Shown here: piece by piece, positions 1 through 8,534 of the stretch | Layout of the letters: each line of letters starts with the position of its first letter | Numbering within the stretch: the first letter of the stretch is position 1 | Assembly: GCA_963928055.1 (NCBI GenBank) | Contig: CAWVDN010000002.1 | Coordinates: forward strand, 471,831 to 535,830 | Origin: Scatomonas sp963928055 | Lineage (GTDB): Bacteria > Bacillota > Clostridia > Lachnospirales > Lachnospiraceae | DNA length: 64,000 nt | Direction of reading: 5' to 3' | Position numbers and translations under genes: made by a program | Notes under the pieces: model-generated | The model's input: the letters and a program-made list of their open reading frames with translations, nothing else | What the model was told of the DNA's origin: nothing | Databases searched by the model: none

Positions 1-58
1 AAGCTTTTATTTTTAAAATAGTTTCCCATTTCAAATTTCAGAACTGTCCAGAACTGTC

Positions 59-976
59 TCATGCCTCATCACCTGCGCTTTCCACAAAGATATCATTCAG
101 AGAGGGCTCATAGCTGCCGAACCGCTCTACATCCAGATCCGATTCCGCCAGCCTTTTCAGCAGCATCTGTTTAGTGCTTCCCTCCTTCAGTTTCAGGATC
201 ACCTGTTCCCTGCGCAGGCCTTCCGTTTCCGCCAGATCCCGGAAAATCTCCCCGGCGGCTGCCGCCGCCTCTTCTCCGTTCCGGTCCGTCAGGCTCAATA
301 CCAGGCGGTCTTTGCCGAATTCCTTTTTGATGTCCCGCAAGTTTCCGTCCAACACGATATTCCCGTGGTTCAGGATCACGATATCCTCGCAGAACTCCTC
401 CACATATCCCATCTGATGACTGGAAAAGATCACCAGCTTTCCCTGGGCAATCTGCTGGGAGATCACATCCTTCAGCACCTGGGAGTTCACCGGATCCAGA
501 CCGGAAAACGGCTCGTCCAGAATGATGATCTGGGGATCGCAGACCAGGGTCTGGGCCAGCTGCACCTTCTGCTGGTTGCCTTTGGACAGCGTTTCCAGCT
601 TCTGGTTTTCATACTCACCGACTTCCAGCCGTTCCAGCCAGTAACGCATATTTTTCCGTGCCTGGCTCCCCTTCAGCCCCCGGAGGCTGGCCAGATACAG
701 GATCTGTTCGCCTACCTTTTTCTTTGGGTAAAGTCCGCGCTCCTCCGGCAGATACCCCACATTGGTCCCCAGGGCGCGGAAGGGCTTCCCGTCCAGCAGG
801 ATCTCGCCGGCATTCCCCCGGAATACATTCATGATGATGCGGATGGTCGTAGTTTTCCCGGCCCCGTTCCGGCCCAAAAGTCCCAGGGCCTTTCCGCTCT
901 CCACAGAAAAAGAAATACCGTGGAGCACTTCCTTTTCCCCGAAAGCTTTGTAAAGTCCTTTTACTTCTAATTTCAT
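59..976 (-). CDS. ABC transporter ATP-binding protein (exporter type)
   Basis: This 305-residue cytoplasmic ATPase would energise an ABC-2 type exporter. It shows Walker A (GRNGAGKTT, near residue 40), the ABC signature (LSKGNQQKVQ), Walker B (IIILDEP) and the H-loop (SSHQ). A C-terminal extension of about 90 residues resembles the DUF4162 domain of NatA/YhaQ-like ATPases. The ATG at 976 is preferred over a GTG 12 nt upstream because GGGAGGAGAC lies directly before it. The partner permease should lie to the left, outside the window. The 4Fe-4S gene lies 21 nt upstream and may be cotranscribed. The family call is safe; the substrate is unknown. Confidence 0.9.
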   Translation of the reverse strand: MKLEVKGLYKAFGEKEVLHGISFSVESGKALGLLGRNGAGKTTTIRIIMNVFRGNAGEILLDGKPFRALGTNVGYLPEERGLYPKKKVGEQILYLASLRGLKGSQARKNMRYWLERLEVGEYENQKLETLSKGNQQKVQLAQTLVCDPQIIILDEPFSGLDPVNSQVLKDVISQQIAQGKLVIFSSHQMGYVEEFCEDIVILNHGNIVLDGNLRDIKKEFGKDRLVLSLTDRNGEEAAAAAGEIFRDLAETEGLRREQVILKLKEGSTKQMLLKRLAESDLDVERFGSYEPSLNDIFVESAGDEA

Positions 977-997
977 GTCTCCTCCCACTCTCCGGAC

Positions 998-1258
998 TTA
1001 CTCCTCCATCTCCTCCTGGATCTCCAGCATCATGGCGCTGATGCCGATGTGTTCCGAACACAGCTTCTCACACCGTCCGCAGCGCAGACACTCCGAGGCA
1101 GGATGCTCCAGCGCGGAGTAAGCGGCAAAAGCCTCCCCGGCCCTGCCTTCCAGATACAGATTATATATGCGGAACACTTCCGGTATCCGTATCTCCACAG
1201 GACAGGGCAGACAGTTTCCGCATCCGCTACATTTTATCACAGCATCCATCTTTTCCAC
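998..1258 (-). CDS. Small ferredoxin-like 4Fe-4S protein
   Basis: This 86-residue protein has two cysteine clusters, CSGCGNCLPC near the N-terminus and CLRCGRCEKLC near the C-terminus, as expected for two [4Fe-4S] clusters. The CPVEI context and the spacing resemble the C-terminal ferredoxin module of clostridial aldo/keto reductases, but no reductase barrel is attached, so it is either free-standing or a relic. The GTG at 1258 or the ATG at 1249 could be the start. The only Shine-Dalgarno candidate is a run of nine G (1263-1271 on the minus strand), 4 nt from the GTG. The electron partner is unknown. Confidence 0.7.
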   Translation of the reverse strand: MEKMDAVIKCSGCGNCLPCPVEIRIPEVFRIYNLYLEGRAGEAFAAYSALEHPASECLRCGRCEKLCSEHIGISAMMLEIQEEMEE

Positions 1259-1352
1259 AATACCCCCCCCCTATAATTTTACACAATTTTAAAATTTAAA
1301 GAAATCTTTCTGAATTCTTAACAAACTTTTTCCGAAAAACCTGGCTGAAGCA

Positions 1353-1384
1353 GAAAAAAAGAAGAGCCTGGCAATGCAAGCTCT
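1353..1384 (-). terminator. Intrinsic terminator after tRNA-Gly
   Basis: On the minus strand AGAGC and GCTCT pair around a 12-nt loop and are followed by a T-rich tract with seven T (1354-1360). It lies 7 nt past the tRNA 3' end. Confidence 0.7.
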
Positions 1385-1390
1385 TTCTGC

Positions 1391-1462
1391 AGCGCGAGAC
1401 GGGATTCGAACCCGCGACCCCAACCTTGGCAAGGTTGTACTCCACCCCTGAGCCACTCGCGC
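1391..1462 (-). tRNA. tRNA-Gly (GCC)
   Basis: This 72-nt cloverleaf has acceptor arms GCGCGAG/CTCGCGC, an anticodon stem CAACC/GGTTG around loop TTGCCAA (anticodon GCC), and a T-arm with GGTTCGAATCC. The discriminator base is U, as usual for bacterial tRNA-Gly. CCA is not encoded. A terminator follows within a few bases, so it is a single-gene unit. Confidence 0.95.
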
Positions 1463-1586
1463 ATATATGAAATTTACCGAACCACAACAGATACTATACT
1501 ATAGCTCAGGGGAAAAGTCAATTGTTTTTTACAAATTCCTGTCTGAAATCTTCGCGTCCGCAGGCTGTTCCCTTTCATCCCCGGAC

Positions 1587-2351
1587 TCAGGCCTTCAGGA
1601 TCGCGCTGAGGACATACTGGCTGTTGGAAAAATTCTTCTGAGAGATATCTTCCAGCCGTATAAGATCCACATCCAGCCATGCTTCTTCAGCAGCTACCAT
1701 AAGATTGGCGAACATAATGCCGAAATTTATTTCATCCCACTTTTTCAGTTTCTCTGCGTTGTGTTTTTTGGAGAATATATGGATCCGGTTGTCATAGACC
1801 ACGAACCTCCAGGGCTGACTGTTCATGCTGGAAGGCGACAGCCTGGCTGCTTCCAGCAGCTGTTTCATCCATTGTCTGGGCACTTCCTTAAAGACACAGA
1901 GTTCGTCCATTCCCAGCCGGTTCGCCTCCGAGGGTTTTCTGGTGCAGGGGCCTTTGCTCTTTCCAAAAGCGATGATCCCCACAAGTTTCCTGCCGTTCCT
2001 GGTCTGGAGTTCCCTGCGCACTTTTTTGCTGGCGATAAAACAGGTGCCTATTCCCTGGCTGCACAGATACAGTACCATCTGCTCCATGAGATAGCCCATA
2101 TTCATCAGGTACCTGGGGGCCTCCTCCGAATAAAAAGCCATATAATAGGGCGCCTTTACACTGAACAAGCTGAGGAACCTGTGCTGGCCTTTCCGGTTAT
2201 CCAGAATGGACAGCCCTGTCTCCATGCCTCCGAAAAGGCCTGTCACTTCCCGGAAATGTTCCCGGATGTTATCTAAAAGCTGAGGGCTTAATGCTTCATT
2301 GGTATAACTGCGCACCGATTTTCTTGCAAAAATTGCTTCATATAAATTCAT
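1587..2351 (-). CDS. Nitroreductase family protein
   Basis: This 254-residue protein belongs to the nitroreductase/FMN oxidoreductase fold. The N-terminal FARKSVRSY motif is the phosphate-binding arginine/serine region of the FMN site. The central LCSQGIGTCFIA and the C-terminal SPSSMNSQPWRFVV are typical of the TM1586-like branch. It probably reduces nitro or quinone compounds, or a flavin-linked substrate, in the cytoplasm. The ATG at 2351 follows AAAGGTGGTAGC; upstream in-frame starts lack a ribosome site. It appears monocistronic, and its physiological substrate cannot be read from the sequence. Confidence 0.85.
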   Translation of the reverse strand: MNLYEAIFARKSVRSYTNEALSPQLLDNIREHFREVTGLFGGMETGLSILDNRKGQHRFLSLFSVKAPYYMAFYSEEAPRYLMNMGYLMEQMVLYLCSQGIGTCFIASKKVRRELQTRNGRKLVGIIAFGKSKGPCTRKPSEANRLGMDELCVFKEVPRQWMKQLLEAARLSPSSMNSQPWRFVVYDNRIHIFSKKHNAEKLKKWDEINFGIMFANLMVAAEEAWLDVDLIRLEDISQKNFSNSQYVLSAILKA

Positions 2352-2463
2352 GCTACCACCTTTAATTTTTCCGTAACAATATTGTAACATGATTTTCGGT
2401 TTTTTCAATCCCTCAGTCCCGTTTATTTTTTAATTTTCTCGAAAGATTTCCGATTTCTCAGAC

Positions 2464-2991
2464 TCAGATATACTCCGGCCACTCTTTTTCCAGTTCCTGC
2501 CTCCACTTCTGGAAAGCACGGCTGCAGCGCACGGCCAAGGCGTTTTCGCTGCGGGTATCTTCCGGATGCCGCTCCTGATAGGAAAGCCCCTGAAGCTTGC
2601 AGCGGACCAGTTCCTTCTCCGTTTCCTCCAGCTCCCCGAAGGTTTCTTTAAAAAGAAGCTGAGCCAGGACGATGTCTTCGGTGGAAGCGCTCCCCTCCTC
2701 CTCTCTTTGAGGAGATGCCTCCGGAAATTCGCAGCGGGCGGAACCTCTGCAGGCGAAGCGCCTGTACTTGATCCTGGCAGTCAGCCGCAGCCATGCCAGG
2801 ACCTGCTTCTCCTTCCAGCCCTTCATTGCTTTCAGCTTTCCGGCAAGGCTGACCCAGACCTCCTGGCAGAGGTCCTCCGCCAGTTCCTGATCGTTTTCGC
2901 AGAGGGCCAGCTGATAGCAATACAGCTTTTCCGCGAATTTTTCATAGTACATCCGAAGCGCTCTTACTTCCCACTCATTCAACATCCTCAT
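2464..2991 (-). CDS. Sigma-70-like (ECF-type) RNA polymerase factor
   Basis: This protein of about 175 residues carries a region-2-like helix (LAEDLCQEVWVSL near residue 40), which matches the core-binding signature of ECF sigma factors, and a C-terminal helical region compatible with region 4 (LSYQERHPEDTRSENAL), though that HTH is weak. It lies 29 nt downstream of an XRE regulator on the same strand, so the two probably form an operon. No anti-sigma factor is adjacent. The start is uncertain among GTG 2994, ATG 2991 and ATG 2985. Confidence 0.65.
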   Translation of the reverse strand: MRMLNEWEVRALRMYYEKFAEKLYCYQLALCENDQELAEDLCQEVWVSLAGKLKAMKGWKEKQVLAWLRLTARIKYRRFACRGSARCEFPEASPQREEEGSASTEDIVLAQLLFKETFGELEETEKELVRCKLQGLSYQERHPEDTRSENALAVRCSRAFQKWRQELEKEWPEYI

Positions 2992-3020
2992 CACTCTTTC
3001 TGAATTTCCTGATCTACCTT

Positions 3021-3341
3021 CTATTTCTGGGCGTGCTTGACCATGACTGCCACCACATCCAGGATCCGCTCCTTTTCCCTGGGTTTCAGCGCGGAGATCC
3101 GCTGCCCCAGATCCGTAGAACGGATATCAAACTGTACGTCCAGAGAATCCTTCAGCAATTCATCAGAAGATACCTGAAGCGCATTGGCAATCCTGATAAA
3201 AGAATCTATGCTGGGCTTCTTCGCATTTCTCTCAAGCGCACTGATGTAATTTGTACTCAGTTCTGCCTTCTCAGCCAGTTCTTCCTGTTTCATGCCCCGC
3301 TTCTCTCGATTTAACTGTATCCTGTGACCGAGTGTACACAT
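3021..3341 (-). CDS. XRE-family HTH transcriptional regulator
   Basis: This 106-residue repressor-like protein has an HTH in its first 65 residues (KQEELAEKAELSTNYISALE, then PSIDSFIRIANALQV), the canonical Cro/CI type. The C-terminal 40 residues have no recognised sensor domain. The ATG at 3341 follows AGGAGGAAAGGATCTC. The sigma-like gene lies just downstream, so the pair may be a small regulatory unit. Its targets are unknown. Confidence 0.85.
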   Translation of the reverse strand: MCTLGHRIQLNREKRGMKQEELAEKAELSTNYISALERNAKKPSIDSFIRIANALQVSSDELLKDSLDVQFDIRSTDLGQRISALKPREKERILDVVAVMVKHAQK

Positions 3342-3499
3342 GAGATCCTTTCCTCCTGTTGGTATTGCTTTGACTCCTACAGTATAGGTTAAAATTCTGT
3401 CCAGATACAGTTACCTGCAGTGTTTCCACTAACGCTTTCAGGATGGATCCCCGAGGATTTTTATAAATGTCCGCCTGCCTTTCCGGCGGGAATATAAAA

Positions 3500-3537
3500 G
3501 CTGCGGCCCGGCAGGTTCTCACCTGTCGGACCGCAGC
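3500..3537 (-). terminator. Intrinsic terminator of rny
   Basis: On the minus strand GCTGCGG and CCGCAGC arms extend through a GC-rich stem and are followed by CTTTTATATT. It begins 13 nt past the rny stop. Confidence 0.75.
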
Positions 3538-3549
3538 CCTTCTTTGCGT

Positions 3550-5118
3550 TTACTTCGCGTAATCTGTTACACGGCTTTCACGAATTACATTCACTTTGAT
3601 CTGACCCGGATATTCCAGCTCGCTCTCGATCTGCTTGGAAATATCCCTGGCCAGCAGAACCATATCCGAATCGTTCACCTGTTCCGGCACGACCATGACA
3701 CGGATCTCTCTGCCTGCCTGAATGGCAAAAGATTTCTCCACTCCCTTAAAGGAATTGGTAATATCTTCCAGCTGTTTCAATCTGTTTGTATATGTCTCCA
3801 GAGTCTCTCTTCTGGCGCCGGGTCTGGCTGCGGAGATCGCGTCCGCGGACTGAACGATGCAGGCGATCAGAGACTGCGGCTCCACATCTCCATGATGGGC
3901 TTCCACCGCGTTGACCACCACTGCGCTTTCTTTGTACTTTCTGCACAGTTCGGCGCCGATCTGTATATGAGATCCCTCCACCTCGTGGTCAATGGATTTC
4001 CCGATGTCATGCAGCAATCCGGCCCGCTTCGCGGTACGGACATCCAGTCCTACCTCGCCGGCCAGAAGTCCGGCCAGCTGCGCCACCTCGATGGAATGCT
4101 TCAGCGCGTTCTGCCCATAACTGGAGCGGAACTTCATCCGTCCCAGAAGCCGGATCAGTTCCGGATGGATCCCGTGAACGCCCACTTCCATGGACGCCGC
4201 CTCTCCTTCTTCACGGATCATGGTATCCACTTCTTTCTGGGCTTTCTCCACCATTTCCTCAATACGCGCCGGATGGATACGTCCATCCACGATGAGTTTT
4301 TCCAGCGCGATCCTGGCCACCTCACGGCGGATCGGGTCAAAGGAAGATAACACCACCGCTTCCGGCGTGTCGTCTATGATCAGATCCACTCCGGTCAGAG
4401 TCTCCAGCGTCCGGATATTCCGACCCTCCCTGCCGATGATACGGCCTTTCATTTCATCGCTGGGAAGCTGTACCACGGAGATCGTGGACTCCGCCACATG
4501 GTCCACCGCGCATTTCTGGATCGCAGTGACCACAAACTCCTTGGCTTTGCGCCCGGCCTCTTCCTTCGCTCTGTTCTCCAGTTCCTTGTAAAGCCTGGCG
4601 GTGTCGATCTTCACTTCGTCTTCCACAGATTTCAAAAGATATTCTTTTGCCTGTTCGGAGGTTAAACCGGAGATTCTCTCCAGTTCCTGCACTCCCTGAT
4701 CGTGTAATTCGTCAACTTTCTTTTCTTTCTTCTTTAATTCTGCTTCTTTGGCTGTCAGATCGTTATCCCGACGCTCCAGCGCATCGGCTTTTCTGTCCAC
4801 AGATTCCTCTTTGGACAGCACTCTCTTTTCATACTTTTGCAGTTCCGCTCTGCGTTCCCGGTATTCCCTGTCCTGTTCGTTCTTGACCTTCAGGTTTTCT
4901 TCCTTGGCCTCCAGGAGCGCTTCCCTTTTCTTCGTCTCGGCAGTTTTCAACGCCTCATCTATGATATTTCTCGCCTTTTCCTCGGCAGTACCGATCTTTT
5001 CAGCATCCTGCTGAACCTTCTTCGCCACTGCCGCCCTGCCTGCAACAGGAACTGCAATAAGTACGGTGACAACCACAGCAATGACCGCAATAATAATGGG
5101 AATTATTACATCTGTCAT
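3550..5118 (-). CDS. rny: Ribonuclease Y
   Basis: This 522-residue endoribonuclease initiates mRNA decay at the membrane. It has an N-terminal transmembrane helix (about residues 3-25), a long charged coiled coil to about residue 200, a KH RNA-binding domain with the GREGRNIRTLE loop, and an HD metal-dependent phosphohydrolase domain containing LLHDIGKSIDHE. Length and domain order match the family. The ATG at 5118 sits after AGGAGGTGCTCCTGTG. A near-consensus promoter precedes it and a terminator follows, so it looks monocistronic. Confidence 0.97.
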   Translation of the reverse strand: MTDVIIPIIIAVIAVVVTVLIAVPVAGRAAVAKKVQQDAEKIGTAEEKARNIIDEALKTAETKKREALLEAKEENLKVKNEQDREYRERRAELQKYEKRVLSKEESVDRKADALERRDNDLTAKEAELKKKEKKVDELHDQGVQELERISGLTSEQAKEYLLKSVEDEVKIDTARLYKELENRAKEEAGRKAKEFVVTAIQKCAVDHVAESTISVVQLPSDEMKGRIIGREGRNIRTLETLTGVDLIIDDTPEAVVLSSFDPIRREVARIALEKLIVDGRIHPARIEEMVEKAQKEVDTMIREEGEAASMEVGVHGIHPELIRLLGRMKFRSSYGQNALKHSIEVAQLAGLLAGEVGLDVRTAKRAGLLHDIGKSIDHEVEGSHIQIGAELCRKYKESAVVVNAVEAHHGDVEPQSLIACIVQSADAISAARPGARRETLETYTNRLKQLEDITNSFKGVEKSFAIQAGREIRVMVVPEQVNDSDMVLLARDISKQIESELEYPGQIKVNVIRESRVTDYAK

Positions 5119-5168
5119 CACAGGAGCACCTCCTTATTTCGTTTTCATTGTACAATCACAACACTACA

Positions 5169-5197
5169 ATTTTATACTGTTTTCACAAATTTGTCAA
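5169..5197 (-). promoter_or_regulatory. Sigma-A promoter of rny
   Basis: On the minus strand TTGACA (5192-5197), a 17-nt spacer and TAAAAT (5169-5174) lie about 50 nt upstream of the rny start. Confidence 0.8.
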
Positions 5198-5234
5198 TTA
5201 GCAGGACTCCTGTTTCCCAAAAAAACGCAGCCGT

Positions 5235-5702
5235 TTACATTTCCGGATCCCGGTTGTAATCCAACAGTTCTCTGCGGATATCTCCGATGGAAAATCCCCG
5301 GCGGGCCAGATAGGCAAAAAATCTCCGAAGTTCTTTGTCCTCCAGCTTATGGGGCGGTCCCGCTTTTTTCTCCAGCAGTTCCCGGATCAGAGGCCCCTCC
5401 TCCTCCGGCAGCGACGCCAGGGCCGCCTCCGTGTCCTCGGAAGATATTCCCTTATCCCGCAAAAAGGAGCGCAGGGCAGTCCTGCTCTTTTTCCTGCCTG
5501 CGCTCATCACATAATTTTCCGCGTAACGCCTGTCATTGACATAGCCAAAGGACTTTACATAGGAGAGGGCCTCCCGGATCTCCTCCTCCCCGAAGCCTTC
5601 CTTTTTCAGCAATCCTTCCAGCTCCTGCTGGCTCCGGTCCCGGGCCAGCAGTTTCCGCATGGCCCGCTGCTTCGCTGCCCGGATCCTTTGTTCCCTGTCC
5701 AT
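5235..5702 (-). CDS. recX: Regulatory protein RecX
   Basis: This 155-residue protein is built of three-helix repeats (RSQQELEGLLKKEGF, SFGYVNDRRYAENYV, and a C-terminal LARRGFSIGDIRREL), the RecX pattern. RecX binds RecA filaments and limits strand exchange. Its ATG at 5702 is 1 nt past the recA stop, so it is cotranscribed with recA and should share its SOS control. Confidence 0.93.
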   Translation of the reverse strand: MDREQRIRAAKQRAMRKLLARDRSQQELEGLLKKEGFGEEEIREALSYVKSFGYVNDRRYAENYVMSAGRKKSRTALRSFLRDKGISSEDTEAALASLPEEEGPLIRELLEKKAGPPHKLEDKELRRFFAYLARRGFSIGDIRRELLDYNRDPEM

Positions 5703-5703
5703 C

Positions 5704-6759
5704 TTATTCCTCTGCCTTTTCCCGGGTCTCCGCCTCTGCCGGCGCTTCCTGCTCCGCTCCGGGCAGACCGCAGGCCGCCCGCACCTGTTTTTCTACCGTA
5801 TCCAGGATGTCCGGATGCTCCTTCAGGAACTGCTTGGCGTTCTCCCGGCCCTGGCCGATCTTGCTGTCCTGATAGGCAAACCAGGCGCCGCTTTTCTGGA
5901 TCACGTTCTGCGCCACCGCCAGGTCCAGCACATCCCCTTCCCGGGAAATTCCTTTGCCGAACATGATATCAAATTCCGCCTCCCGGAAAGGCGGGGCCAC
6001 CTTATTCTTCACCACTTTGATCCTGGTGCGGTTTCCGACTACTTCCCCGCCCTGCTTCAGGGCCTCGATCCTGCGGACATCCAGCCGCACGGAGGAGTAA
6101 AATTTCAGCGCCCGGCCGCCTGTGGTGGTTTCCGGATTTCCGAACATGACGCCTACTTTTTCCCGGAGCTGATTGATGAAGATCACGATACAGTTTGTCT
6201 TGCTGATGGCCGCGGTCAGCTTCCTGCAGGCCTGGGACATCATCCTCGCCTGAAGTCCCACATGGGAATCGCCCATGTCGCCGTCGATCTCCGCCTTGGG
6301 CACCAGGGCCGCCACGGAGTCCACGATCACGATGTCCACCGCCCCGGAGCGCACCATGGTCTCGGTGATCTCCAGCGCCTGCTCGCCGTTGTCCGGCTGA
6401 GAGATATAGAGATTGTCGATATCCACGCCGATATTTTTCGCGTATACAGGATCCAGCGCATGTTCGGCGTCGATAAAGCCGGCAATTCCGCCCCTTTTCT
6501 GTACTTCCGCCACCATGTGCAGAGCCACGGTGGTCTTTCCGGAAGATTCCGGTCCGTATATTTCCACAATACGGCCCTTGGGCACGCCGCCCAGACCCAG
6601 GGCGATGTCCAGGCTCAGAGACCCCGTAGGCACCGTTTCCACGTTCATGTTGGCCCCGGAATCCCCCAGCTTCATCACCGCTCCTTTTCCGTACTGTCTT
6701 TCGATCTGTCCCAGCGCCGCACTCAGCGCGTTCAATTTTTCACTGTGATTATCTGCCAT
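5704..6759 (-). CDS. recA: Recombinase A
   Basis: This 351-residue recombinase and LexA co-protease shows Walker A (GPESSGKT), Walker B (VDIVIVDSVAAL), the L2 loop region (NQLREKVGVMFGNPETTTGG) and the acidic C-terminal tail (EAPAEAETREKAEE). The ATG at 6759 follows AGGAGAGGAAA; an open frame extends 168 nt further upstream but covers the promoter. It is the first gene of a recA-recX operon, with a LexA box at the transcription start. Confidence 0.98.
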   Translation of the reverse strand: MADNHSEKLNALSAALGQIERQYGKGAVMKLGDSGANMNVETVPTGSLSLDIALGLGGVPKGRIVEIYGPESSGKTTVALHMVAEVQKRGGIAGFIDAEHALDPVYAKNIGVDIDNLYISQPDNGEQALEITETMVRSGAVDIVIVDSVAALVPKAEIDGDMGDSHVGLQARMMSQACRKLTAAISKTNCIVIFINQLREKVGVMFGNPETTTGGRALKFYSSVRLDVRRIEALKQGGEVVGNRTRIKVVKNKVAPPFREAEFDIMFGKGISREGDVLDLAVAQNVIQKSGAWFAYQDSKIGQGRENAKQFLKEHPDILDTVEKQVRAACGLPGAEQEAPAEAETREKAEE

Positions 6760-6783
6760 TTTCCTCTCCTTTACCGCTGCAGA

Positions 6784-6836
6784 GAACATACGTTCGTCTC
6801 TTTCAGCATAATAGTATATTTTCTGTCTGCTGTCAA
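6784..6836 (-). promoter_or_regulatory. recA promoter with LexA (SOS) box
   Basis: On the minus strand TTGACA (6831-6836), a 17-nt spacer and TATTAT (6808-6813) form the promoter. The inverted repeat GAAC-N4-GTTC (6784-6795; GAACATACGTTC) lies just downstream, over the expected start point. It matches the Gram-positive LexA consensus CGAACATATGTTCG closely, so the operon should be SOS-repressed. Confidence 0.88.
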
Positions 6837-6950
6837 CCTGAAAGTTTTTCGTTTTCTCTTCTTCTGCCTGAACAGGGGAATTCCAGCGAACTGCTGTAGT
6901 AAGAATCTGATGGGTTAAGTGTAGCATGCCCCCGCTTCGCCGTCAAGCAG

Positions 6951-6978
6951 AAAAGAGACCCTCTTCAGGATCTCTTTT
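6951..6978 (-). terminator. Intrinsic terminator of glgA
   Basis: AAAAGAGA/TCTCTTTT arms lie around a 12-nt loop, 12 nt past the glgA stop. The 3' arm itself supplies the T tract. Confidence 0.65.
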
Positions 6979-6990
6979 CCATCCGGCAGA

Positions 6991-8430
6991 TCATGCCAGC
7001 CAGTTATACAATTCTTCATACTGCTTGGCGGAACTGCTCCAGGAGTAATCCTGGGCCATTCCCCTGTCCACGATCTTGTTCCACTCCCGTTTTCTGTCGT
7101 AGTAGATCCGCTCCGCATAGCGGATGGTTCCCAGCATCTCGTGGGCATTGTAATTGGCGAAGGAGAACCCGGTGCCGGTCCCCTCGTATTCATTGTATGG
7201 CTGTACGGTATCTTTCAGTCCTCCCGTCTCCCGGACAATGGGCACGGTGCCGTACCGAAGGCTCATGAGCTGGCTCAGGCCGCAGGGCTCGAACAGGGAG
7301 GGCATCAGGAAAGCGTCCGCGGAAGCGTAAATCTTATGGGACAGCGCCTCCGAATAATAGATGTTGGCGGATACCTTCTTGTCGTATTTCCAGGCGTAAT
7401 GGCGGAACATGTTCTCGTACTTGGGATCGCCTGTCCCCAGGACCACCAGCTGGATCCCATCCTGGCACATTTCTTCCATCATATAGGCGATCAGGTCGAA
7501 CCCTTTCTGATCGGTCAGGCGGGAGACCACGCCGATCATCATGATCTTGGGATCCACTTCCAGGCCCAGTTCCTGCTGCAGTGCCGTCTTGTTTTTCACC
7601 TTTTCCTTGCGGAAGTTTCTGGCGCTGTAATTGCGGTAGATAAAACCGTCTGTTTCCGGATTGTACTCCTCATAATCGATGCCGTTGACGATGCCCCGGA
7701 GATCATTGGCCCGGGCCCGCATCAGGCCGTCCAGCCCCTCCCCGTAGAAGGGAGTCTTGATCTCCTCCGCGTAGGTCCGGCTCACCGTGGTGATGGCGTC
7801 CGCGTATACCAGCCCGCCCTTCAGATAGTTGGCGTCCTTCTTGAACTCCAGTTTATCCGGGGTGAAATAGTAATCGGAAAGGCCGGTGATGCTCTTGATG
7901 CTGTTGATATCCCAGACGCCCTGGAATTTCAGGTTGTGTATGGTCATGATCGATTTGATCCCCCGGTAGAAGTCGCTCCCCTGGAATCGCTCATGCAGAT
8001 AAACCGGCACCAGTCCCGTCTGCCAGTCATGGCAGTGAATGATATCCGGCCGGAAATCAACCACCGGCAAAATCGACAGAGACGCCTTGGAGAAGAAAGC
8101 GAACTTCTCCAGATCCCAGGGCATCCCCGCATAGGGCTTGTCACCGGAAAAATGTTCTTCGTTATCAATAAAATAAAATGTGATTCCGTTATACTCCAGT
8201 TTAAAGATTCCTACGTACTGCTGTCTCCAGTTCAGGTCCATGTAGAAATTGGTAATGTACTGCATCTGGTTCTTAAATTCTTCGCGGATGCCGGAATACT
8301 TTGGCATCACGACCCGTACATCGAAGTATTCTTTCGGGAAATACTTGGGCAGTGAACCTACCACGTCTGCCAGGCCACCTGTTTTCAGAAACGGCACACA
8401 TTCGGATGCCACGAACAAAATCCTTTTCAT
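6991..8430 (-). CDS. glgA: Glycogen synthase (ADP-glucose type)
   Basis: This 479-residue GT5 glycosyltransferase extends alpha-1,4-glucan from ADP-glucose. The N-terminal ECVPFLKTGGLADVVGSLP carries the KTGGL nucleotide-sugar motif. The C-terminal domain contains SLFEPCGLSQLMSLRYGT, with the catalytic EPCGL loop. Length matches bacterial GlgA. The ATG at 8430 follows AAGGAGGACTCATCCAGAG. It lies between recA and spo0A, is followed by its own terminator, and is the only glycogen gene in the window. Confidence 0.96.
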   Translation of the reverse strand: MKRILFVASECVPFLKTGGLADVVGSLPKYFPKEYFDVRVVMPKYSGIREEFKNQMQYITNFYMDLNWRQQYVGIFKLEYNGITFYFIDNEEHFSGDKPYAGMPWDLEKFAFFSKASLSILPVVDFRPDIIHCHDWQTGLVPVYLHERFQGSDFYRGIKSIMTIHNLKFQGVWDINSIKSITGLSDYYFTPDKLEFKKDANYLKGGLVYADAITTVSRTYAEEIKTPFYGEGLDGLMRARANDLRGIVNGIDYEEYNPETDGFIYRNYSARNFRKEKVKNKTALQQELGLEVDPKIMMIGVVSRLTDQKGFDLIAYMMEEMCQDGIQLVVLGTGDPKYENMFRHYAWKYDKKVSANIYYSEALSHKIYASADAFLMPSLFEPCGLSQLMSLRYGTVPIVRETGGLKDTVQPYNEYEGTGTGFSFANYNAHEMLGTIRYAERIYYDRKREWNKIVDRGMAQDYSWSSSAKQYEELYNWLA

Positions 8431-8534
8431 CTCTGGATGAGTCCTCCTTGGCTAAAACTTCCGCATATTCGGAACCTGCGGATATACATAGATTATACTC
8501 CTTTTTCCCGCAGATGAAAAGTCCCAACTGCCAA

